Of a stretch of DNA of 8,208 bases, positions 1-5,681 are shown piece by piece. The notes beneath the pieces were generated by a model. That model was not told the origin of the DNA. It ran no database searches and saw only the letters and a list, made by a program, of their open reading frames with translations. A program made the translations under genes and the position numbers. Each line of letters begins with the position of its first letter. The first letter of the stretch is position 1. The stretch lies in the NCBI GenBank assembly GCA_903921965.1, contig CAIXSE010000775.1:1-8208 (forward strand), written 5' to 3'. The stretch is from an uncultured Thermoleophilia bacterium. Lineage in GTDB: Bacteria; Actinomycetota; Thermoleophilia; UBA2241.

Positions 1-1055
1 CGCCACGCGGGGCCGCGCGGCCGCACCACCGGCTCGCGGCCCTCGAGCACGCGCCGCGCCCGCGCCCACGTGAGCGACCACGCGACCAGCCGGCGCGCGA
101 GCCGGCGGCGCCACGGCTTCTGGCCGTCGATGCGCAGGAAGACGCCCTTGTACAGCTTCACCCAGAGCTCGGGCACCGTGGCCATGACGACCGGTCGCAC
201 CTCGGGGAGGTCGCCGCGCAGGTGCAGCACGCTGCTGTAGTGGATGCAGCAGCCCTTGCTCAGGTACATGAGCTGCATCTGTCGTTCGTACGCGTGCCAC
301 GGCTGCAGGATGCTCAGCACCGGGACGCGCTCGATCTTGAGGAGCTGAGGCAGCTCGCGCAGGTTGAGCTCGTAGTTGCCGTGCGTGAGCGCGACGCCCT
401 TGGGCGAGCCGGTCGTGCCGGACGTGTAGATGACGGTCGCCAGGTCGTCCGGCGCGACGGCCTCGCGGCGCCGAGCGACCTCGTCGCCGTGCGCCGGCCA
501 CTCCTTCTCGCCGAGCGCGACGAGCTCGTCGAACGTGAACACCGCCGGCCCCGCTTCGCCGGCCGGCGCGTCGCCCGCGCCCTCGCCGGCCGGTCCCCCC
601 GACCCGTTGCGGCAGGCGTCGATGACGACCGCGCCGCGCAGCCCCGGCACCGCCCCGCGGACGAGGGCGAGGTGCGCCGGCTTCTCCACGATCACGACGG
701 CCGGCTCGGCGTGTCGCAGGATGGCTTCGAGGATGTCGTGCGGCGTGTCGGAGGCGCGGGGCACGTCGACGGCGCCCAGGAAGTGGACGGCGAGGCTGCA
801 CACCATCCACTCGGGGCGGTTGTCCGAGACGAGGGCGACGAGCTCGCCGGGCCGCAGGCCGAGCGCCCGCGCGAGGCCCAGGGCCAGCGCACCTGCCCGG
901 CGGTCGAGCTCGTCGAAGGTCGCGGACACCCACGCATCGCCGGTCCGCCAGGCGAGCGCCGGGTCGGGACCGTACAGACCCACCCACTGCGCGAACAGCC
1001 GCGGGAGTGTGGTCCCCGCCGCCGCGGCCTGCGCTCCTGGCGATGTGCCCCCCAC
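1..1055 (-). CDS. Long-chain acyl-CoA synthetase (AMP-binding), partial, C-terminus beyond window
   Basis: This is an ANL-superfamily enzyme expected to activate a fatty acid with ATP and CoA via an acyl-adenylate. The reverse-strand frame is open from a GTG at 1055 to the window edge, giving about 351 residues of a family usually near 600. The AMP-binding P-loop YTSGTTGSPKG is at residues 210-220. Upstream of it lies a segment reading DNRPEW...LGAVDVPRASDTP, and downstream QPWHAYERQ and EVRPVVMATVPELWVKLYKGV. All three match the long-chain (FadD15/ACSL-like) branch rather than acetyl-CoA synthetases or peptide synthetases. The GTG at 1055 was chosen because GGAAGG lies 5 nt before it. Residues of about 149-172 form a Gly/Ala/Pro/Glu-rich insertion absent from the family as I know it. 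The C-terminal lid domain is outside the window, so activity cannot be judged. The methyltransferase gene lies 142 bp upstream on the same strand. Confidence 0.93.
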   Translation of the reverse strand, partial: MGGTSPGAQAAAAGTTLPRLFAQWVGLYGPDPALAWRTGDAWVSATFDELDRRAGALALGLARALGLRPGELVALVSDNRPEWMVCSLAVHFLGAVDVPRASDTPHDILEAILRHAEPAVVIVEKPAHLALVRGAVPGLRGAVVIDACRNGSGGPAGEGAGDAPAGEAGPAVFTFDELVALGEKEWPAHGDEVARRREAVAPDDLATVIYTSGTTGSPKGVALTHGNYELNLRELPQLLKIERVPVLSILQPWHAYERQMQLMYLSKGCCIHYSSVLHLRGDLPEVRPVVMATVPELWVKLYKGVFLRIDGQKPWRRRLARRLVAWSLTWARARRVLEGREPVVRPRGPAW

Positions 1056-1060
1056 GCGCC

Positions 1061-1066
1061 CCTTCC
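1061..1066 (-). promoter_or_regulatory. Ribosome binding site of the acyl-CoA synthetase
   Basis: On the minus strand GGAAGG is followed by 5 nt and then GTG at 1055. The frame stays open further upstream, so this site is what decides the start codon. Residues encoded above it do not resemble the family. Confidence 0.6.
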
Positions 1067-1197
1067 ACGATCGGCGACCGGTGACGTCGTCCGCGCGCGA
1101 GCATCGCCCGCGCCGCCTGCAGTCTGGCTCAGGCGCGACGCGAGGTCCAGTGGGAGGTGCGGGCAGGCACCGGACGCGCGAGCGGCGCCGCGGGCCG

Positions 1198-2034
1198 TCA
1201 GATGCGGCGCGACCCCGGGGACTTGTCCCAGACGAGGAAGGCCCAGCGGACGGTGATGGCCGGCGATTGCGTCCACACGCGCCGGCCGCCTGCGGCGGTC
1301 GTGGCCACGACGTGCCCGGCGACGTAGCGTTCGAGGGCGCGCTCCTCGGCGCCGCCGTCCGGCCGCACCAGGCGGCGGAGCTCCTCGAGCGCGGCCTCCC
1401 GGCTCTCGTAGCGACTCGCGCTCGCGTGCTCGAGGTAGCTCACCTCGGGGGCGACGCCCATCTGGCCGAGCACCTTCGCGGCCAGGCCGGCGTCGCCGCG
1501 CGGCTCGACCGGACGCCCGAGCGCCTCGCGCGCGAGCAGGCTCGGATACAGAAGGCCGTCCGCGGGAAGCGTGATGCACACGCGGCGGCGCGCGAACGCC
1601 TCGAGTTTGAGAAGGGCCGCGCGCAGGTCGCGCACGTCGAGCGAGCGCGAGGCGACGGCCACCCCGGCCGGCTCCACCCCGGCCGCGCGCCAGTCGTCGT
1701 CCCAGCTCGCGAGGACGGTGCGGACGTTCACGAGGCCGAGGCCGGCGGCACGCTCCCGCAGCACCGCCAGCATGGCCGGGGAGAAGTCGAGCGCGCAGAC
1801 GTCGTGCCCCGCGCGCGCCAGCGGCAGCGCCAGGGTGCCCGAGCCGCTGCCCGCGTCGAGCACGCTCTCGCCGGGCAGCAGGCGCACGCGCTCGATGAAG
1901 CCCGCCACGTACGGGGAGGCCTCGTCCCCGCCGCGGAAGTCCGCGGCGCGCCTGTCCCAGAAGGCGGCGTCGTGCGCGGCCTCCCGCGCGTCGCTCAGCC
2001 GCGTCCACTCCGCGTTCCAGTCGATGTGCGTCAC
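1198..2034 (-). CDS. Class I SAM-dependent methyltransferase
   Basis: This is a 278-residue cytosolic methyltransferase of unknown substrate. The N-terminus reads THIDWNAEW, followed by AAFWDRRAADF and SPYVAGFIE. This opening is characteristic of a family I recall mainly from Coriobacteriia. The SAM-binding motif I is VLDAGSGSG at residues 58-66, the acidic ribose-binding residue is D83 in ALDFS, and VAVASRSL at 125-132 occupies the post-strand-4 position. The frame stays open upstream to a Met at 2322, but that extension is Ala/Pro/Arg-rich low complexity. I therefore start at GTG 2034, which has GGGGG 9 nt upstream; GTG 2040 is an alternative. The gene ends with TGA at 1198-1200. It lies 142 bp upstream of the acyl-CoA synthetase on the same strand and diverges from the DUF3089 gene. 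A small-molecule or ring substrate is possible, but nothing in the sequence specifies it. Confidence 0.88.
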   Translation of the reverse strand: MTHIDWNAEWTRLSDAREAAHDAAFWDRRAADFRGGDEASPYVAGFIERVRLLPGESVLDAGSGSGTLALPLARAGHDVCALDFSPAMLAVLRERAAGLGLVNVRTVLASWDDDWRAAGVEPAGVAVASRSLDVRDLRAALLKLEAFARRRVCITLPADGLLYPSLLAREALGRPVEPRGDAGLAAKVLGQMGVAPEVSYLEHASASRYESREAALEELRRLVRPDGGAEERALERYVAGHVVATTAAGGRRVWTQSPAITVRWAFLVWDKSPGSRRI

Positions 2035-2077
2035 CGTCACCTGCCCCCGCTCGCCGGCCGCGTCTCTCGCGGGGGGT

Positions 2078-2103
2078 TCTGCCCGGAACCGCTCACGGGC
2101 AGA
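2078..2103. promoter_or_regulatory. Operator-like dyad TCTGCCCG-N10-CGGGCAGA
   Basis: The half-sites at 2078-2085 and 2096-2103 are perfect 8-bp inverted repeats, with 18 bp between centres, the spacing of a dimeric regulator contacting successive turns. It sits about 45 bp upstream of the methyltransferase start. There is no T-tract on either strand, which argues against an intrinsic terminator. Its role as an operator is inference; in DNA this GC-rich chance dyads are common. Confidence 0.35.
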
Positions 2104-2206
2104 CGCGGCCCGGCCGGTCGAGGGGGCCGGCCGCTTCGGGTGCGCGCCCCGAGCGCGGGCGACGGCGGGCACCGCGGCCACGACGATCGGGCTGGGCGCC
2201 GGGCTG

Positions 2207-2230
2207 GCCTCCGGCGCTCCTGCCGGAGGC
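2207..2230. repeat. Perfect 9-bp stem-loop in divergent region
   Basis: GCCTCCGGC at 2207-2215 and GCCGGAGGC at 2222-2230 form a perfect stem with a 6-nt loop (GCTCCT). It lies midway between the two divergent starts. It could be a regulator site or an RNA hairpin in either leader; no T-tract follows on either strand. Confidence 0.4.
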
Positions 2231-2297
2231 GGCCCGGCCTCCTCGACGGCCTGGGAGCAGCCCTGCCTCCCCGCCGATGGACGCACACCTCGCAGGC

Positions 2298-2317
2298 GCG
2301 CCGGAGAGGCGCCGGAG
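2298..2317. repeat. 9-bp direct repeat GCGCCGGAG
   Basis: Two copies of GCGCCGGAG (2298-2306 and 2309-2317) are offset by 11 bp, one helical turn. The CCGGAG core also occurs in the right arm of the 2207-2230 hairpin. They lie 84-103 bp upstream of the DUF3089 ATG, a plausible distance for an activator site, but no regulator is known. Confidence 0.3.
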
Positions 2318-2400
2318 TGCACCGTCCTGCCGCGGCGCCCGGTCGCGACGGCCCCGGCGCGTGCCTAAAGCCCGGCCGCCGCGACGCCGATGCAGGGAGC

Positions 2401-3489
2401 ATGACCTCCCGGCGCCTCTCCTTCGCGGTCGCTCTCGCGGCCGGCCTGCTGCTGTGCCTGCCAGCCGCGGCGACGGCGGCGCCCGCCGCGGCGCCGGCCC
2501 CGCGCAGCACCTCACCGACCGCGGTGACGACGCCGACCGACTACGCCGACCGTGCCCACTGGCTGCAGCTGCCGCCGGGCAGGGCGCACCGCGTGGACGT
2601 CTTCTACCTCTACCCGACGTCGTACGCCCGGACCGGCGACGGCCCGGTCCTCTGCGCGGTCGACGACGCGGGCATGCAGAAGAGCGCGGCGACCGCGTAC
2701 TCCCGTCAGGCCACCGCCTTCAGGACGGTCGCCGACATCTACGCGCCCTACTACCGCCAGGTGGACGCGACGTACCAGCTCGCCCAGGAACCGGCGCTCC
2801 AGGAACAGGTCATCCGCGAAGGCCCGGCCGTGGACGCCACCGCGGCCTTCGAGTACTACCTCGCCCACTACAACGGCGGGCGGCCGTTCATCCTGGCGGC
2901 GCACTCGCAGGGGTCCGCTGTGCTCAAGGTCCTGCTGTCGGACTACCTGAGCGCGCACCCGAAGGTGCTCGCGCGCATGGTCGCCGCCTACGTGGTGGGC
3001 CAGTCGGTCACGCCCGGCTACCTGGCTGCGAACCCGCGCCTGCGGTACACGAGCCGCCCGCACGACACCGGCGTGCTCGTCTCGTGGAACGTCGAGGCGC
3101 CCCTCCTCGCCGCGCCCAACCCCGTGACGCTCCCGGGAGGCATCGCCGTGAACCCCATCACGTGGCGGACCGGCCAGGAGTGGGCGAGCGCTTCCTCCAA
3201 CCCGGGGTCGGTCCAGCTCGATCCCCGCACCGGCGGCACGCCGGTGCTGAACGCCGACGGCACCATCAAGCGCGTGCCCGGGCTCGCCGACGCGCGGGTC
3301 GACAAGCGGCGCGGCGTCGTGGTGTGCGACAGCGTCGACGCCGCCGCCTTCCCCTACTACATCCCCGGCGGCTTCCCAGAAGGCGTGCTGCACACGTTCG
3401 ACTACCCGTTCTACTTCTTCAGCGTGCGCGCCAACGCCGCGGCGCGCACCGCCGCCTGGTTCGCGGCGCACCCCGCGAAGGACCGCTGA
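2401..3489 (+). CDS. Secreted DUF3089 family alpha/beta-hydrolase
   Basis: The 362-residue product starts with a Sec signal peptide: MTSRR basic region, hydrophobic core to about residue 20, and an AxA-type cleavage site near residues 24-28. C19 is preceded by LLL, which is not a good lipobox, so a soluble exported protein is more likely than a lipoprotein. The mature part carries VFYLYPTSY at 67-75 and IYAPYYRQ at 113-120. The nucleophile elbow is AHSQGS at 167-172, with S169 as the predicted catalytic serine. The C-terminal HTFDYPFYFFSVRANAAAR (331-349) corresponds to the conserved His/Asp-Tyr...Arg-Asn end of DUF3089 proteins, and H331 is a candidate catalytic His. Substrate is unknown; esterase-like activity is inferred from the fold. 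The frame is open far upstream, but the signal peptide fixes the ATG at 2401. AGGGAG ends only 1 nt before it, so the ribosome site is weak or mis-spaced. Confidence 0.92.
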   Translation: MTSRRLSFAVALAAGLLLCLPAAATAAPAAAPAPRSTSPTAVTTPTDYADRAHWLQLPPGRAHRVDVFYLYPTSYARTGDGPVLCAVDDAGMQKSAATAYSRQATAFRTVADIYAPYYRQVDATYQLAQEPALQEQVIREGPAVDATAAFEYYLAHYNGGRPFILAAHSQGSAVLKVLLSDYLSAHPKVLARMVAAYVVGQSVTPGYLAANPRLRYTSRPHDTGVLVSWNVEAPLLAAPNPVTLPGGIAVNPITWRTGQEWASASSNPGSVQLDPRTGGTPVLNADGTIKRVPGLADARVDKRRGVVVCDSVDAAAFPYYIPGGFPEGVLHTFDYPFYFFSVRANAAARTAAWFAAHPAKDR

Positions 3490-3526
3490 GCGCCGTGGTC
3501 ACCGGCCGGGCCTGAGGCCGGACGGC

Positions 3527-3553
3527 GCGCCGGGCCACGACGGGCCCCGGCGC
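3527..3553. terminator. GC-rich hairpin between convergent genes, probable bidirectional terminator
   Basis: GCGCCGGGCC at 3527-3536 pairs with 3543-3553 over 10 bp with one bulged C, around the 6-nt loop ACGACG. It lies in the 71-bp gap between the stop of the DUF3089 gene (3489) and the stop of the Fic-NTase gene (3561). A second, shorter dyad CCGGCC-N8-GGCCGG is at 3502-3521. Neither is followed by a T-tract, as is common in high-GC bacteria, so function as a terminator rests on location and stem strength. Confidence 0.5.
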
Positions 3554-3560
3554 CCGCGGC

Positions 3561-5627
3561 TCACTCCGGCGCGGTGAAGACCGGCGTCTCCTCCTGGCAC
3601 TCGACCTCGCGGCGCCAGGCGACGCGCTTGCCCACGCGCGCCCGCAGACGCCAGCCGAGCGGCTTCTCCTCGTCTTCGATGGCCTCGAGGATGGCCGTCA
3701 CGCGGCCGTACACGCGCGCCTTCTCCCGCTCCGAGAGGCCGAAGTCGTCGAGCCAGTCGAGCACGGTCCTGAGATTCGCGGTCACGTCGGTGTACAGGCC
3801 CCAGTCCCAGGCGCAGGTCTCGGCGAGGCAGGGCAAGCAGATCGAGAGGTCGTCGTCGGTCTCGCGCAGGGGGAGGTCCTTGAGCAGGGCGATGATGTCG
3901 TGGACGTCCTTCTGATTGACGGTGCCGATCTGGGCCTTGGCGATGAGCGTGTCGACCGGCGAGATGGCGTAGTCGTCGAGGGTGAGCCGGCCGCGGACGT
4001 CGACGTCGTGGTCCATGCGCATCACGTCGAGGAAGACGTCGACGTGGCCGGCGAGGGGGCGGGCGGGCGGCGCGGGCGGTCCCTGCGCGGCGGCCGCGCC
4101 GGCCTCGCCTGCAGCCGTGGCGGCGGCCGGCGGCCGGCCGCCCCGCACGAACTGGAGCTGCCGCCCGCCGGTGGCCTGGCTGACGAAGAGGTTCTCGGCG
4201 TAGCCGAGGGCGGCGAAGACCTCGCGCAGGGCCTCGGCCTGCTCCGAGAGGCCGACGAGGTCGACGTCCGAGTACTCGCGCTCGGCGAACGTCAGGTCGA
4301 TGCAGTGGCGGCGCACGGCGAGGCCGCCGACGAGGCGCACGTCCACGCCCTCGAGCCGCGCCGCGTCGACCAGGGCCATGGCCTCGGTCATCAGGCGGTC
4401 GGCGAGCCGCCGGGGCGTCCGGTCGTGCCCGAGCAGCGACTTGAGCGGCGAGCCGGCGGGGCCGGGACCGGCCTCACCGGCGAGCGCGTCGATCGGCTCC
4501 TCGACGGCGTCGAGGATGGGCTGGGCGACCCAGACCCGCGGGCGGGTCGTGCCCTCCAGGGGCACGAGGAGCCCGCGGGCCTCCAGCGCCGCCACGGCGC
4601 GGCGTGCGACGCCGGCGCTCACACCGAGCGCGCGCCGCGCCTCGCGCACGGCGACGAACGGCGACGTGAACAGCTCGTCCGTCAGCCGCAGCGCCGTGCC
4701 CTCGGCACGGGCGCGGTACAGCGCGCGCTGCCGCAGGAGCTCGCGCGCCTGCACGAAGGCGCGCTCCGCCGTCTCGCGCACGCCCGCGGCGAAGAACAGC
4801 AGCCACGGCGTCCACTCCCCGTGGGTGCGGACGTGCTGCAGGAGCGTGTAGTACTCGCGACGGTGCGCCTCCAGGTAGGCGGAGAGGTACAGCAGCGGCT
4901 GCGAGAGCCTCCCGCGGGCCGCGAGGAACAGCACGATGAGGGTGCGCCCGAGGCGTCCGTTCCCGCCGACGAACGGGTGGATCGACTCGAACTGCGCGTG
5001 CGCCAGCGCGCACTGGACAAGGTCGGGCAGACGGTCCCTCTCGGCCACGAAGCGCTCCAGGCGGCCGAGAGCCTCGAGCATCTGCGGCGGGGGCGGGGGC
5101 ACGTAGGTGGCCTCGGCCGGGGTCGCGCCGGGCGGCCCAATCCAGTTCTGCGTGGCGCGGAACTCACCGGGGGTGCGCGCCGTCGTGGGCTCGCCGCGCA
5201 GCAGGCGCTCGTGCAGGCTCCGCACCAGCGTGAGGTCGAGCGGCGCCCGGGCCACCGCCTCGACGCCGTAGGCGAGCGTCGCCAGGGTGTTGCGCACCTC
5301 CGCGAGCTCATCGGCACGCGCGCCCTGCGGCGCCGCGGCGATCTCGTCGAGCAGGACCTCCGCGAGAGTCACGTCCGCGCCCTCGATCCGCGTCGAGCAC
5401 AGGGCCTCCTGGCGCAGGAAGGGCGCGGCGAGGGCGACAGGGTCCGGCAGGCCGGCGCCGAGGCCCGAGAGCGCCCCGAGGGCGGCGTCGGCGCGCGACA
5501 GCGCGACGGCGAGCTCCCGCGAGTACGTCAGGCGCGGCGGCAGCGGCGCCGGCACGAAGGCCGCGAAGCCCTCCGGTGTGGTGACGATGCGCCCGGCCCG
5601 GGGCGCTCTGAACTCGCTGGGATCCAT
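3561..5627 (-). CDS. Fic-domain protein fused to AbiEii/MNT-like nucleotidyltransferase domain
   Basis: One 688-residue frame joins two enzymes. Residues of about 1-95 are a Fic N-terminal domain with the class II autoinhibitory motif STRIEG (78-83). The Fic core follows, with flap YVPPPPPQ (175-182) and catalytic motif HPFVGGNGRLGR (217-228). A winged helix is at about 322-367, where Fic proteins normally end. After a Gly/Pro/Ala linker, residues of about 407-680 form a nucleotidyltransferase: RLVGGLAVRRHC (GG at 434-435), YSDVDLVG (D454, D456) and HVDVFLD (third carboxylate D530 or D534). It ends KPLGWRLRARVGKRVAW, typical of a standalone uncharacterised NTase family. ATG 5627 was preferred over GTG 5651 because MDPSEFR matches the usual Fic start. 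Fic enzymes transfer AMP to protein hydroxyls; MNT-type domains transfer nucleotides to proteins or tRNA. G221 replaces the usual Asp/Glu. Residues 498-525 are an Ala/Gly/Pro-rich insertion. Targets are unknown; toxin-antitoxin or self-modification is inference. Confidence 0.9.
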   Translation of the reverse strand: MDPSEFRAPRAGRIVTTPEGFAAFVPAPLPPRLTYSRELAVALSRADAALGALSGLGAGLPDPVALAAPFLRQEALCSTRIEGADVTLAEVLLDEIAAAPQGARADELAEVRNTLATLAYGVEAVARAPLDLTLVRSLHERLLRGEPTTARTPGEFRATQNWIGPPGATPAEATYVPPPPPQMLEALGRLERFVAERDRLPDLVQCALAHAQFESIHPFVGGNGRLGRTLIVLFLAARGRLSQPLLYLSAYLEAHRREYYTLLQHVRTHGEWTPWLLFFAAGVRETAERAFVQARELLRQRALYRARAEGTALRLTDELFTSPFVAVREARRALGVSAGVARRAVAALEARGLLVPLEGTTRPRVWVAQPILDAVEEPIDALAGEAGPGPAGSPLKSLLGHDRTPRRLADRLMTEAMALVDAARLEGVDVRLVGGLAVRRHCIDLTFAEREYSDVDLVGLSEQAEALREVFAALGYAENLFVSQATGGRQLQFVRGGRPPAAATAAGEAGAAAAQGPPAPPARPLAGHVDVFLDVMRMDHDVDVRGRLTLDDYAISPVDTLIAKAQIGTVNQKDVHDIIALLKDLPLRETDDDLSICLPCLAETCAWDWGLYTDVTANLRTVLDWLDDFGLSEREKARVYGRVTAILEAIEDEEKPLGWRLRARVGKRVAWRREVECQEETPVFTAPE
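4944..4979 (-). other. Fic catalytic motif with Gly in place of the acidic residue
   Basis: The codons read HPFVGGNGRLGR, where the family consensus is HPFx(D/E)GNGRxxR. The codon at 4965-4967 is GGC on the coding strand; Asp (GAC) would differ by one base. The catalytic His, the anion-binding GNGR and the final Arg are all kept. In the family the acidic residue coordinates the metal bound to the nucleotide phosphates. Confidence 0.85.
5379..5396 (-). other. Class II Fic autoinhibitory motif STRIEG
   Basis: STRIEG fits (S/T)xxxE(G/N), whose Glu in class II Fic proteins contacts the second Arg of the catalytic motif and blocks productive ATP binding. Its presence N-terminal to the Fic core shows that regulation is built into the same chain, so a separate antitoxin is not required for inhibition. 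Confidence 0.8.
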
Positions 5628-5637
5628 GCTCGGCGCA

Positions 5638-5643
5638 AGTGTA
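5638..5643 (-). promoter_or_regulatory. Possible -10 element upstream of the Fic-NTase gene
   Basis: TACACT on the minus strand lies 10 nt upstream of the ATG at 5627, in DNA otherwise almost free of A/T clusters. No -35 hexamer was found at the usual distance and no good Shine-Dalgarno sequence precedes the ATG. If real, it would give a leader of only a few nucleotides. Co-transcription from the kinase gene is the alternative. Confidence 0.25.
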
Positions 5644-5681
5644 CAGCGCACGGCGGCGTCGCCTGCGGGCGGCTGCCTGGA

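Larger units (their letters stand above)
2035..2400. other. Divergent intergenic region, 366 bp, repeat-rich
   Basis: This stretch lies between the methyltransferase start (minus) and the DUF3089 start (plus) and should hold promoters for both. No coding frame resembles a protein family; the open frames are Ala/Pro/Arg-rich. It carries an 8-bp dyad (2078-2103), a 9-bp hairpin (2207-2230) and a 9-bp direct repeat (2298-2317). I could not find convincing -35/-10 hexamers for either gene. A structured RNA was considered, but no cobalamin or other class-specific core could be recognised. Confidence 0.5.

Noticed and set aside
692..2008. 438-residue minus-strand frame overlapping the methyltransferase and acyl-CoA synthetase
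   Set aside because: It is an out-of-frame reading of both genes: low-complexity Arg/Ala/Gly composition and none of the motifs seen in the correct frames.
2106..2123. GGCCGG-type inverted repeats near 2110-2122
   Set aside because: Short G/C-only dyads occur throughout this composition and carry no positional support.
2041..2322. N-terminal extension of the methyltransferase to Met 2322
   Set aside because: It is about 94 residues of Ala/Pro/Arg-rich sequence without structure, whereas the family normally begins at the DWN-EW segment and a G-rich ribosome site precedes GTG 2034.
430..2400. Upstream extension of the DUF3089 frame to 430 (1019 residues in total)
   Set aside because: The extension is antisense to the acyl-CoA synthetase and methyltransferase genes and has no family resemblance. 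A signal peptide begins exactly at the Met at 2401.
2161..2400. Cobalamin or other riboswitch in the divergent region
   Set aside because: GC-rich stems and a few riboswitch-like fragments can be seen on both strands, but no class-specific conserved core could be identified, and neither flanking gene is a typical riboswitch target.
5628..5651. GTG 5651 as start of the Fic-NTase
   Set aside because: The extra eight residues are not family-like, no good ribosome site precedes the GTG, and MDPSEFR at ATG 5627 matches the usual Fic N-terminus. It cannot be fully excluded.
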